A stretch of DNA of 64,000 bases from Caryophanales bacterium UBA5729 (GTDB lineage Bacteria; Bacillota_I; Bacilli_A; Izemoplasmatales; Hujiaoplasmataceae), in assembly GCA_002419505.1 (NCBI GenBank), contig DIGF01000035.1, forward strand, positions 75,162 to 139,161, in the 5' to 3' direction. Shown here piece after piece: positions 43,093-51,852 of this stretch; position 1 is the stretch's first letter; each line of letters opens with the position of its first letter. The position numbers and the translations under genes were made by a program. The notes beneath the pieces were generated by a model. That model searched no databases. It saw only the letters and a list, made by a program, of their open reading frames with translations, and was not told where the DNA came from.

Positions 43093-44392
43093 GTTTATTA
43101 CCTTCTTTCTTAATAATTTCCCAAAGCTTGGTTGCTTGATTTAAAGCTTCTTGATAATCCTTATCAAATTGCTCGATAAACTTAAAATCTTTGATTACCA
43201 TCTTCCCGCTAGCGAAAACAATTTCCGGTCTAAACCCTGGATACGCTCCAAAGAATAAATGTGCAAAGATATTGTCATTATTGATTGGACTGAACGGTTT
43301 GTAATCAGAAACAATTAAATCTGCTTCAGCGCCGATTTCAAATTTACCTAATGTAGTTCCCATCATCATATTAGTGTATTCATATGTATTAATAATAATT
43401 TTCCTTAAATCATCTAAACTAAAACCAATTGGAGAATTTGTTTGAAGATGACTTAAATAATAAATGTTTAAATACTCCATCGGTTGACTTTGAATTAAAC
43501 CATCATTCCCGCTGATTACTCTGATGCCTTTATCAAGAAAAGCCTTAATTTTAGGGATTCCCACAGCGTTATTTAAGTTTGATGTAACGTTAACTGCGAT
43601 TGTTGCATTATGCTTTTTTATGATATCCATTTCCGTTTCATTTATATGCGTACAGTGAACAAGCAACGATTTGTCATTTAGTAAGTTATATTTTTCCAAC
43701 CGTTCAACAACTCTTAAGCCATAATTTTTTACACATTCTTCTTCATCCATCAAACTCTCTGCGACATGAATATGTATGCCCTCTTCGCCAAGGTTTTCAC
43801 TGATTAGTTTTAAAGATTCATCGCTTAATGATAATGAAGCATGCATCCCAAATAAACCTCGTGAATATTGGCTGTTATTGCTTTTGATAAATTCAAGATT
43901 TTCTTTGATGCTTGCTTTAACATCAAAACGATCACTTGTTTCAAAAGCAAAAATTCCTCGTAAACCTAAACGATCATTTATCGCTTTTCTTATCGTTTCT
44001 AAACTATTATCAACTAAAGTGCTAGCGTGATGATCAATTAAGGTTGTCGTTCCCATTTTTAACTGATTTAACCCGCCCATTAGCGCCGAATAGAATATCA
44101 TATCTCGATCAAGAAAATGGTCTAATTTCCACCATAGCTGTTTTAAAATTTCTAAAAAATTCTTTGGATTAAACTCGTTGCTCATTCCTCTTGCAAAAGT
44201 TGAATACAAGTGTGTATGACCGGTCACAAATCCTGGGATGATCAGTTTATTTTCTAAATCTATCTCAAGATAATTATCATTAACGTAATTTACCATTAAA
44301 CCAACTTTGCGAATTTTTTCATCAAAAATCATAAAAGCTTTATCATAGTAGTTATGATAATCATAAATTCTTGCATTAATTAAAGCATACAT
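43076..44392 (-). CDS. ssnA: SsnA-type amidohydrolase
   Basis: This 438-residue protein of the TrzN/AtzB amidohydrolase group has HxH in FVTGHTHLYSTFARGM (about 55-70), a His in GIHIHVAESL (about 223), the His in LLVHCTHINE and the metal Asp in ISGNDG (about 291). The family members deaminate purines or related rings, including guanine-like compounds; SsnA proteins accompany YgeW-type sets but are not well characterised. The ATG at 44390-44392 follows GAGGTGG. Its position between hydantoinase and the DHOD-like gene suggests deamination or dechlorination-type ring hydrolysis in purine breakdown. Confidence 0.88.
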   Translation of the reverse strand: MYALINARIYDYHNYYDKAFMIFDEKIRKVGLMVNYVNDNYLEIDLENKLIIPGFVTGHTHLYSTFARGMSNEFNPKNFLEILKQLWWKLDHFLDRDMIFYSALMGGLNQLKMGTTTLIDHHASTLVDNSLETIRKAINDRLGLRGIFAFETSDRFDVKASIKENLEFIKSNNSQYSRGLFGMHASLSLSDESLKLISENLGEEGIHIHVAESLMDEEECVKNYGLRVVERLEKYNLLNDKSLLVHCTHINETEMDIIKKHNATIAVNVTSNLNNAVGIPKIKAFLDKGIRVISGNDGLIQSQPMEYLNIYYLSHLQTNSPIGFSLDDLRKIIINTYEYTNMMMGTTLGKFEIGAEADLIVSDYKPFSPINNDNIFAHLFFGAYPGFRPEIVFASGKMVIKDFKFIEQFDKDYQEALNQATKLWEIIKKEGNKLEFNC

Positions 44393-44402
44393 CTTTTCCA
44401 CC

Positions 44403-45692
44403 TCAAATCTTCTTTCCAAGAGCTTTGAAAAAATCTTGATCTTTAATGATGAATTCGCCTCTTAACATAGTATGCAAAACTCGACCAGATCTTTTAAAAT
44501 TTTCATAAAGATTATAATCGGTAGCTCCATGAAATTCATCAATGAAATTATCATATAATTCATAGATTAATAAGTTTGCTAATTTACCAACTTTAATTTC
44601 TCCTTGATTGTTCAAATTAGGATATAAAGACGCAATATTCTTACTCATTTTATCAATAGCTTTATCTTTAAACAGCTCATACATTGTATCAAAAGAAAAT
44701 TCGATACCACCAATACCTAAGGGAATATCCTTTAAATATTTCATATTTTTATCATTTTTTAAAAATGCACAATGATCGGTACCGATACTGTAAATATCGT
44801 CAAAATTATCTTTGAGTAAAGTTCTTTCTTTTCTTGTTCTTAGCGGCGGTGCTAGAGTGTATAAGTAACCATCACAGCGCTCTAAAAAATCATTTGTAAA
44901 AACAAAGTAATGCGGACAACTCTCAACAAAAAACTTCTTGTTGAGAATCAAGGGGAATTCTTGTTTAAGTTTCTCCAAAGTATTACCGCTGCTTAAGTGA
45001 ACCATATAGAGAAACCCACCGTGTTTTTCAACAAAACCAGCTAATTTCAAGGCTTCGATAGTTTCGGCTTGAGTTGGTCTTGACTTGAGCAAGCAATTAT
45101 ATTTTAAGTTAGGATTTAAATCTATAAAAGCGTCATGCTCAATATGGGCTAACAACAAAAATTTATATTTTTCTGATAACTTAAGCAATTCGATAATTTC
45201 ATTATCAAAAGTTCTTCGATCAGATTCGGAATAAGTAGTAAATAATTTTAACGAGTTTATTCCTAGACTTTTCATCTTGATGACAAAATCTTCTAAATTG
45301 CATTTAGGATTTTTTATCGTAGCGTGGAAAAAGTAGTCAACAACAGATGACTTCGCTTCTTCCAAACGTTTCAAATAGGCTTTTTCTAAATCCTCAACAT
45401 TATCTACCGGGTCTAGAAAATCAATAATGGTGGTTATTCCGCCATAGGCGGCTTGTAAAGTTCCATGATAGAAATTGTCTCGAGATTTAATTTGGCCAAG
45501 GTCGAGATTAAAATGCACGTGAGGGTCTGTTAAACCTGGAATAACTAGAGAATTATTAACATCGATGGTTTCTTTTGCAGGTAAAAGTTTTTCATTAATT
45601 TCTTTAATGAAATCATTATCAATATAAAGATTTGTGTTTTTATAGTTTCCATCTAGATAAACCCTACCGTTAATAATCCTTTTATCGAACAA
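44403..45692 (-). CDS. Dihydropyrimidinase/hydantoinase-type amidohydrolase
   Basis: This 429-residue cyclic amidohydrolase has the first metal pair in DPHVHFNLDLGQ (about 56-67), the carbamylated-Lys region INSLKLFTTYS (about 144-154), HIEHD and HLSSG (metal His), and the catalytic Asp in IGTDHCAF (about 308). It could open ring amides such as hydantoin, dihydropyrimidine or dihydroxanthine rings. It begins with a TTG (45690-45692) after GAGGTG. The gene is adjacent to the NTPase-like gene and to ssnA with an 11-base gap. Confidence 0.92.
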   Translation of the reverse strand: MFDKRIINGRVYLDGNYKNTNLYIDNDFIKEINEKLLPAKETIDVNNSLVIPGLTDPHVHFNLDLGQIKSRDNFYHGTLQAAYGGITTIIDFLDPVDNVEDLEKAYLKRLEEAKSSVVDYFFHATIKNPKCNLEDFVIKMKSLGINSLKLFTTYSESDRRTFDNEIIELLKLSEKYKFLLLAHIEHDAFIDLNPNLKYNCLLKSRPTQAETIEALKLAGFVEKHGGFLYMVHLSSGNTLEKLKQEFPLILNKKFFVESCPHYFVFTNDFLERCDGYLYTLAPPLRTRKERTLLKDNFDDIYSIGTDHCAFLKNDKNMKYLKDIPLGIGGIEFSFDTMYELFKDKAIDKMSKNIASLYPNLNNQGEIKVGKLANLLIYELYDNFIDEFHGATDYNLYENFKRSGRVLHTMLRGEFIIKDQDFFKALGKKI

Positions 45693-45707
45693 TATTTTTC
45701 ACCTCTA

Positions 45708-46175
45708 TTAAATTATCTCATATTCTTTAATCTGATATTTATCAATAACTTTCTTTAACAAATCTTCACGAATAACCAAAACCAAGTCAATTTTCATATC
45801 CAATAGCTTTGTCAATACTTTATGATAGCCTTGATTGTTTAGTTCTAACAAACTAATTTCATCTAAATATACTGGACTTATCTTTTTTTCTATAAAATCA
45901 TCAATGGCTTTTTCTACAAAATCCTGGGTAGATTTATAAAAGCGATAAGGTCCTAGCTGATAAACGATTTCTTCTTCATTGGTATCATAGATATCTCTGA
46001 TGATGTAGGGTATGGTTAGCTTATCGGACAATCTTACTAAGTCATAAGCTTTCACTAGGTTATTATCCATATGTTTTACAGCAATAAAACCATCGCCTAA
46101 ACCATGTAATTCATAATGTTTTAATAATCTTGTTGTTTTAAAACTATTTATTTTTCCAGTAACAATCTTCACCAT
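45708..46175 (-). CDS. P-loop NTPase (THEP1-like), putative cofactor-maturation helper
   Basis: This 155-residue protein has a P-loop-like VTGKINSFKTTRLL (about 5-18), with Ser replacing the usual last Gly, and VYLDEISLLEL (about 98-108), a Walker-B-like motif with Asp-Glu. This resembles THEP1-like nucleoside triphosphatases that occur near molybdenum hydroxylase accessory genes, as in the YqeC position of E. coli. It overlaps the XdhC gene by 32 bases. A role in delivery of molybdenum cofactor or selenium is inference. Confidence 0.75.
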   Translation of the reverse strand: MVKIVTGKINSFKTTRLLKHYELHGLGDGFIAVKHMDNNLVKAYDLVRLSDKLTIPYIIRDIYDTNEEEIVYQLGPYRFYKSTQDFVEKAIDDFIEKKISPVYLDEISLLELNNQGYHKVLTKLLDMKIDLVLVIREDLLKKVIDKYQIKEYEII

Positions 46176-46986
46176 TTAATATCTCCCTCATATGACGATG
46201 ATTAGTTTTCCCGTAAGAAACCGCCAATATTTCCGAACTAATGGAAACCGCTATTTCTTCAGGTGTAACACCGCCTATATCTAAGCCGATTGGTGAGTAG
46301 AAAAAACTTAAGTCAATATCTCTACCAAACTTTTCATAGGTTGATTCCAGATAGTTTTTTATCTTATCATAGGAACAAAGCATGCCTAAATACTTAGGTT
46401 TAACCCCAAGTTCAAGCAACTTATTAATAACGTGATAATCATACTTATGACTTGGTGTGCAGACGATAATGAAGTCGCCGTCTTTAATAATTTTCTTTTC
46501 AATAAATTCTACAAAAGGTTGATTAACTTTAACATCAGCGTTTTGAAACTTTTCAATCACTTCTGTTCTTTCATCAATTACAGTAACGTGATAATTCATA
46601 GTTTTAATAACATTTACTAATGCTTGACCAACATGACCGGCGCCAAAAATGTAAATAGTTTCTTTAGGACCGATATACTCATAAAACAGCGTTACCATTC
46701 CACCGCATGCCATAGGTAAAGTAAGAGCTTCAGGTTTTACACTTCCCTCATCAAGGACATAGTTTTCGAGTAAATTTTCTTTTTTTGCAAGCAAACCTTT
46801 AGATTTGTTTTGCGCATAAAGTTCGATAGCACCACCACCAACAGTTCCATATGATTTTCCGTTTTCCAAAACAATCATTTTTTTACCAACTTCTACTGGC
46901 CCAGCACCTTCTTTTTTTACGGCAGTTACTAACATTAATGGCATGTTCTTTTGTTTGAATTCATTTACTAGCTTAAAAATATCCAT
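46144..46986 (-). CDS. xdhC: XdhC/CoxI-type molybdenum hydroxylase maturation protein
   Basis: This 280-residue protein has the XdhC/CoxI domain with CGG in MACGGMVTLF (about 90-96) and a Rossmann-type IFGAGHVGQALVNVI (about 112-126). A C-terminal segment contains PIGLDIGGVTPEEIAVSISSEI (about 238-259). Family proteins carry the sulfurated molybdenum cofactor to hydroxylases. Its position between the NTPase, membrane gene and second hydroxylase fits. Confidence 0.93.
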   Translation of the reverse strand: MDIFKLVNEFKQKNMPLMLVTAVKKEGAGPVEVGKKMIVLENGKSYGTVGGGAIELYAQNKSKGLLAKKENLLENYVLDEGSVKPEALTLPMACGGMVTLFYEYIGPKETIYIFGAGHVGQALVNVIKTMNYHVTVIDERTEVIEKFQNADVKVNQPFVEFIEKKIIKDGDFIIVCTPSHKYDYHVINKLLELGVKPKYLGMLCSYDKIKNYLESTYEKFGRDIDLSFFYSPIGLDIGGVTPEEIAVSISSEILAVSYGKTNHRHMREILNGEDCYWKNK

Positions 46987-46993
46987 TTTTCAC

Positions 46994-47629
46994 CTATATG
47001 AATATGGTAAGAACGATAGCTAAAGCAAAGGTAATTACTGAAACAATTGGACTGATTTTTATTCGATCAAATTTAGTTACTGTTTTCGTCATGTTAACCA
47101 ATATAAGCAATGAAGCTGCAAATACAGTTGATAACAAGCCTTGTAAAACAACATAATTAAAAGCGGAACTAAAATCTTGAAGATAAGCGGATAAATAATC
47201 GGTAACTAAAAAATTTAGTCCTTGATAACCTACAAAAGCTAATCTCCAACCGATACTAGCTATAGCAATTGCACTGATTTTTACCAATATCTTTTTATTT
47301 TCAAATAAAGGAATAACGGCAAAAACCAACAAACTTTCCACAAACATCGATACCATTGGGTTAATTGTTTTAGCCGGCACCATAAATGGTAAAAGTAGAT
47401 TTACTGACTTGATCATCATCGCTACAAAAGCTACAAAAAATATAGCTTTTCTCGTACCTAAGCTTTTATAAGCGCGATAGAGAATGAACATCACAAAAGG
47501 AAACATTATGCTTCCGGCGAGATAACCTGGCACAAGATGCAAGACATAACCTAGAGTTGCTTCTACTATCCCCCAAACTGCTCCAAAAAAGATAATTTTC
47601 GATACTACTTCTAAACGATTATTTTTCAT
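46994..47629 (-). CDS. Unidentified integral membrane protein in the purine operon
   Basis: This 211-residue protein has about six membrane segments (for example residues 9-33, 37-50, 59-75, 90-105, 110-128 and 155-175) and conserved-looking polar spots (GIVEATLGYVLHLVPGY). No family is recognised. The size and segment count resemble ECF S-components, so it may bind a small substrate such as a purine, molybdate-linked or vitamin compound, but this is a guess. It overlaps the molybdenum hydroxylase start by 11 bases, so it is firmly part of the operon. It is the only visible membrane protein in the operon. Confidence 0.75.
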   Translation of the reverse strand: MKNNRLEVVSKIIFFGAVWGIVEATLGYVLHLVPGYLAGSIMFPFVMFILYRAYKSLGTRKAIFFVAFVAMMIKSVNLLLPFMVPAKTINPMVSMFVESLLVFAVIPLFENKKILVKISAIAIASIGWRLAFVGYQGLNFLVTDYLSAYLQDFSSAFNYVVLQGLLSTVFAASLLILVNMTKTVTKFDRIKISPIVSVITFALAIVLTIFI

Positions 47630-49931
47630 TTTTTTTCCTCATTTCTTGATATATTTTTTCCGGTGTTATCGGTAATTTAGTAATTCGAATACCCAAAGCG
47701 TTATAAACTGCATTAGCTAAAGCTGCTGGTGGTGTGTCAATTCCGATTTCCCCAACTGATTTAGCGCCAAATGGACCGCTTTCTTCATATGAATCAACAA
47801 ACACTGTCGTTAAATTTTTGATATCCAAACGTGTAGGTATCTTGTAATTTAGCATATCGCTAGAAATGAGCTTCCCAGTTTTTGAGTACTGCACATCTTC
47901 GTAAAAAGCCATGCCTAGACCTTGAACTATCGCCCCATCTACTTGACCTTTAGCTAACATTGGATTAATTGTCGTTCCACAATCTACTACACTAACATAA
48001 TTTATGATTTCAACTTCGTAAGTTTCTTTATCGATATCAATCTCTACAAAACCAGCCATAAATGGTGGCGGTGACTTATGTCCGACATAAGACGAAGTGA
48101 CTTGCAATTGTTTTTGCTCATGAGAGTAGGTAATTTGATTAGAAAAATCAATTAAACTGATTTCCTTTTTATCATTTATGTTCAAGAATCTTTTTCCGTC
48201 AAAATCAATATTTTCAATCTTGGTTTCAAGAATTCTCGCTGCTTCTTCGACCATTCTCGATTTCAATTCTTTAGCCGCTCTTAACACAGCGTTTCCGGAA
48301 ACATAGGTCGTACTAGACGCATATGCCCCAACATCAAACGGAGTTAAGTCAGTATCTGATGAGTAGATGACAACTTTATCAACTGAAGTCATCAATTCCT
48401 CTGCGGCAATTTGAGTTAAGACCGTATCTGAACCTTGGCCGATTTCTGTAGCACCAACCATCAAATTATAAAAACCGTCGTCATTAAGTTTAATTGTAGC
48501 TGCGCCCATATCAATATATGGTATTCCGCTACCTTGCATAGCAATTGCCATACCAACGGATTTAATTTTGTCTTCGGTTTCAATTCTCGGATACTTAGAC
48601 TGCCAATCAATTAGTTTTAAGCCTCTTTCGACACATTCTTCTAATTTACAGGTATCCATATTCATTGCAGTTCCGGCAGTGCCTTCACCCATGATCGCAA
48701 AAATCGGTGAAGTTTCATTTTCTTTCATCATGTTCTCTTGTCTGAATTTAATAGGATCTACTCCCATCTTTACACACAAGATATCAATCGCGGATTCCAA
48801 TGCAAAATTTCCTTGAATTGCCCCATAGCCTCTAAAAGCTCCGGCAGGGGTATGATTCGTATATACAACATCTCCAACGAATCTCACTGAATCAACTTTG
48901 TTATAAAGCGGTAATACCTTTGAACCTGTAACCATAAAAACTGTTAATGCATGTTCGCCATAAGCTCCAGTATCGGATAAAACTTTGGCATCAATCGCTT
49001 TTAATTTGCCGTTTTTATCAGCTCCAAGCGCCATCTCTAGCCGCATTGGATGACGGGTATATGATGATTCAAAAACTTCTTTTCTTGTATAAACTATCTT
49101 TGCTGGTTTACCGGTCTTATATGTAACAAACGCGACTAACATTTCCCCGTGAATCGCTTGTTTTCCGCCAAATCCGCCACCAACTCGCGGTTTGATGACT
49201 CTGATTTTAGATAAAGGAATTTCTAAGCCTTGAGAAATAATTCTTCTGACATGAAAAGGCGTTTGGGTTGCGCTATAGATACATATTCGATTTTGATAAT
49301 CCATCCGTGCATTAACTGTATGAGGCTCTAACATTACATGAGCTTGAGCTTGAGTATAAAAGGTTTCTCGGATAACATAATCACAAGCCGCTAAACTTTT
49401 TTCCACATCTCCGACATTCATCTCATAAGCTGCCGCAATATTTCTTTTTGGTTTAAAACCAATATCAAACATTTCATGTATCTCTGGTTCAGGATGAATT
49501 ATTACTTGATTATCAATTGCTTGTTCAAAATCTAGAATCGGTTCTAAAACTTCATACTCGACTTTTATCAAATCAAGTGCTTTTCGACAGATTTCATCAC
49601 TTGACCCAACCACAGCTAAAACTTCATCACCAATATATCTAACGTATTCATCTAAAACGAATTTATCATGTGGAGACGGTTCAGGATAACCCTGACCAGC
49701 TCTTGTAAAAGGAATTCTTTTGAAATCCTTATAAGTTAAAACCATTTCGACGCCAGTAAGCTTTTTAGCTTCTTGATCATCAATTTTCTTTATCTTAGCA
49801 AAAGGATGTGGAGATCTTAAAACTTTAATGATTAGCGAATCTTTTTCAGCAAAATCATCTGTATAAGCTTTTCTCCCCTTCATTATTCCCAATCCATCAA
49901 CTGAATGGACTTTATTATTTACTACTTTCAT
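47619..49931 (-). CDS. Molybdenum-binding xanthine dehydrogenase-like subunit (second set)
   Basis: This 770-residue subunit is 76 residues longer than the first-set equivalent. It has RVGGGFGGKQAIHGE (about 250), HTPAGAFRGYGAIQG (about 357-370), GATEIGQGSDTVLTQIA (about 491) and catalytic Glu in GPFGAKSVGEIGIDTPPAA (about 724-742). Difference in length and motif wording from the first set argues for a distinct substrate rather than a recent duplication. It completes an operonic three-subunit enzyme with the next two genes. Confidence 0.94.
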   Translation of the reverse strand: MKVVNNKVHSVDGLGIMKGRKAYTDDFAEKDSLIIKVLRSPHPFAKIKKIDDQEAKKLTGVEMVLTYKDFKRIPFTRAGQGYPEPSPHDKFVLDEYVRYIGDEVLAVVGSSDEICRKALDLIKVEYEVLEPILDFEQAIDNQVIIHPEPEIHEMFDIGFKPKRNIAAAYEMNVGDVEKSLAACDYVIRETFYTQAQAHVMLEPHTVNARMDYQNRICIYSATQTPFHVRRIISQGLEIPLSKIRVIKPRVGGGFGGKQAIHGEMLVAFVTYKTGKPAKIVYTRKEVFESSYTRHPMRLEMALGADKNGKLKAIDAKVLSDTGAYGEHALTVFMVTGSKVLPLYNKVDSVRFVGDVVYTNHTPAGAFRGYGAIQGNFALESAIDILCVKMGVDPIKFRQENMMKENETSPIFAIMGEGTAGTAMNMDTCKLEECVERGLKLIDWQSKYPRIETEDKIKSVGMAIAMQGSGIPYIDMGAATIKLNDDGFYNLMVGATEIGQGSDTVLTQIAAEELMTSVDKVVIYSSDTDLTPFDVGAYASSTTYVSGNAVLRAAKELKSRMVEEAARILETKIENIDFDGKRFLNINDKKEISLIDFSNQITYSHEQKQLQVTSSYVGHKSPPPFMAGFVEIDIDKETYEVEIINYVSVVDCGTTINPMLAKGQVDGAIVQGLGMAFYEDVQYSKTGKLISSDMLNYKIPTRLDIKNLTTVFVDSYEESGPFGAKSVGEIGIDTPPAALANAVYNALGIRITKLPITPEKIYQEMRKKNEK

Positions 49932-50380
49932 GATTCATCACCTAAATACTTCTTAATAGCCTGATGTTGAGCAACGTAACCAGTGCAACGGCAAAGGTTG
50001 CCAACTAAATATGCTTTAATCTCTTCATCAGTAGCATGCTTATTTTCTTTTTTCAAAGAATAAACTGTCAATGCCATAGACGGGTTACAATATCCGCATT
50101 GGTCGGCTCCTAATTCACCAAAATAATTAGCTAACTTTTCAGCCTCTTTTTCAATTCCTTCTACGGTAGTAATTTCGTGTCCTTCACACCTTATCGCCAA
50201 CATAGAACAAGAAGGAATCGGTTTACCGTCAAATAATACAGTACAAACACCACAGCTGGTATTATCACAACCACGCTTAACACTTGTGTAATCGTTTCTT
50301 CTTAAAACTTCAAGTAAATATTCGTTTTCTTGAATTAAGAAAGCCTTACTAACTCCGTTTATATTAAGATTAATTTTCAT
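49928..50380 (-). CDS. Molybdenum hydroxylase 2Fe-2S subunit (second set)
   Basis: This 150-residue subunit contains CDNTSCGVCTVLFDG (about 39-53), CGYCNPSMA and NLCRCTGYV (about 97-137), the two-cluster pattern. It overlaps the molybdenum subunit start by four bases and the FAD gene stop by four bases. Sequence differs clearly from the first-set subunit. Confidence 0.95.
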   Translation of the reverse strand: MKINLNINGVSKAFLIQENEYLLEVLRRNDYTSVKRGCDNTSCGVCTVLFDGKPIPSCSMLAIRCEGHEITTVEGIEKEAEKLANYFGELGADQCGYCNPSMALTVYSLKKENKHATDEEIKAYLVGNLCRCTGYVAQHQAIKKYLGDES

Positions 50381-51168
50381 TTTATCACCTGCCTAATTCC
50401 GCGTTTTATGTAAGTTCTCACTAATAATTCTCGATATTCTTTTGAAGCACGTAAATTTGAACCAAAAGTTAATTCATCAATAGCAATATCACAGGCTTTG
50501 TCTAAAATTTCTTCTGTAAAATTTGTCTGAGAGTTTAGATAATTAGCTGTATTTATAGCGCTTTGAGCAATTCCTGGTCTAGATCCCACAGCAATTATAA
50601 AGTTTTTTCCTTTGCTAATAGCTATGTTAATAATCGAAAAATCTAAGTGAGTTTTACTTACTTTTTTAAAATAACCTTTAGAATCTCTTTTCGGTATTTT
50701 AATATTCAACAAAATATCTTCCGGAATCTTTTTTAGGTCAAGAAATTCATAAATAGAAATTTCTCCTAATTTATAAAACTCCAACTTCGCATCCATCACA
50801 AGCAAAACGCCAATAAGATCTGAAAAAGCGAATTTTCCCATTATGCTTCCGCCAATAGTTGCAAGGTTACGAATTTGCACTCCCATTATATTGCTGATGG
50901 CTTGATTTAAAATCCCTGAGTAAATCAACTTAATATTCTCGTTAGTTTCTACACTTCTCAAATTTGTCATAGCGCCGATTTCGTAATAAGCATTGTTTTC
51001 TTGAATATAATCAAGTTTTAGCTGATCAAGCGAAATTAACTTTTCTACTCGCTTAAGAGAGATTTTTACCCATGCTCCTCCGCCAATAATTTTGTTATCT
51101 TTGCTTTCAACAAAAAGATTATAGGCTTCTTCTAAAGTTTCAGGAGCATAGTATTTTCCAATTTCCAT
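50377..51168 (-). CDS. Molybdenum hydroxylase FAD-binding subunit (second set)
   Basis: This 263-residue subunit has the family motif IIGGGAWVKISLK (about 28) and the second FAD-binding motif QIRNLATIGGSIMGKFAFSD (about 98-117), somewhat degenerate compared with the first set. The ATG at 51166-51168 follows AAAGGA with 9 bases; an upstream ATG lies inside that site. Confidence 0.9.
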   Translation of the reverse strand: MEIGKYYAPETLEEAYNLFVESKDNKIIGGGAWVKISLKRVEKLISLDQLKLDYIQENNAYYEIGAMTNLRSVETNENIKLIYSGILNQAISNIMGVQIRNLATIGGSIMGKFAFSDLIGVLLVMDAKLEFYKLGEISIYEFLDLKKIPEDILLNIKIPKRDSKGYFKKVSKTHLDFSIINIAISKGKNFIIAVGSRPGIAQSAINTANYLNSQTNFTEEILDKACDIAIDELTFGSNLRASKEYRELLVRTYIKRGIRQVIK

Positions 51169-51173
51169 AAATA

Positions 51174-51728
51174 TCATTCCTTTCCTTCTAAACTCAATAA
51201 ATCGTCTATTGTATCAATATCCAACAAAATACTTTCATCACTTACCTCGATAATCTGATAAGGATAGAAGTTTCTAAATTCTTTTAAATTAGTCGCCTCG
51301 GTTTTAAGTAAATTATTTATAAGTGTTTTTTTCATAAAGAGCGGATGACCAAGTCTGCCTTTATAACTCGGTACTCTCAGTTCAGATACTCCCTTTAAAA
51401 TCTCCTGATAAACTGTTTTCTTAACCAAGGGATAATCACCGGGTATGATAAAAAAATCATGACTAACACGGCTCACTCCAGTTAAAACTGATGAAAACAT
51501 GCCTTGATCATAATTTTCGTTATAGACTACTTCGACATCTTTAATTCCCTTAACTATCTCAACTATTTCTTGATGATAATGACCGGTTACCAAGTATATC
51601 TTTTCACATACTGAATGCATATTTTCAATCGTATGTAAGATTAAAGGTTTATTTAAATATAAAGCACACATTTTATTTTGAGTAAACCTTGAAGAGTATC
51701 CTGCAGCTAAAATAATTCCATCAATCAT
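51174..51728 (-). CDS. mocA: MocA-type molybdenum cofactor nucleotidyltransferase
   Basis: This 184-residue protein has the nucleotidyltransferase opening GIILAAGYSSRFTQNKMCALY (within residues 4-24), VVYNENYDQGMFSSVLTG (about 82-99) and the FIIPGDYPLV motif. It would attach CMP or GMP to molybdopterin for the two hydroxylases. The GXG part of the usual AAGxSxRxG is FTQ, a variation. Start (51726-51728) is used because GAGGTG precedes it, while the upstream in-frame GTG is inside the RBS. It heads the operon, 12 bases after a cre-like box. Confidence 0.9.
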   Translation of the reverse strand: MIDGIILAAGYSSRFTQNKMCALYLNKPLILHTIENMHSVCEKIYLVTGHYHQEIVEIVKGIKDVEVVYNENYDQGMFSSVLTGVSRVSHDFFIIPGDYPLVKKTVYQEILKGVSELRVPSYKGRLGHPLFMKKTLINNLLKTEATNLKEFRNFYPYQIIEVSDESILLDIDTIDDLLSLEGKE

Positions 51729-51739
51729 AAAATTCACCT

Positions 51740-51754
51740 CTTAAGCGCTTACAA
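51740..51754. promoter_or_regulatory. cre-like site at the head of the purine operon
   Basis: TGTAAGCGCTTAAG (minus strand) is close to the cre consensus, missing the final CA. Its place between the predicted transcription start and mocA suits CcpA roadblock control. Confidence 0.55.
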
Positions 51755-51805
51755 CCGTTATAAAAGAATATATTTTTAATAAAAAAGCAAAAATTGTTAA
51801 GATTA

Positions 51806-51814
51806 ATTATAGCA
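51806..51814 (-). promoter_or_regulatory. Extended -10 promoter of the purine operon
   Basis: TGCTATAAT on the minus strand (TATAAT at 51806-51811) with a poor -35. It is about 80 bases before the mocA start. Confidence 0.55.
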
Positions 51815-51852
51815 TGATTGTGCCATTAATACTACAAGTCACAAAAAACTCT

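Noticed and set aside
51738..51852. Purine riboswitch in the leader of the purine operon
   Set aside because: The conserved purine aptamer core (TATA-N-TCC and TCTACC patterns) was not found; only a promoter and cre-like box are seen.
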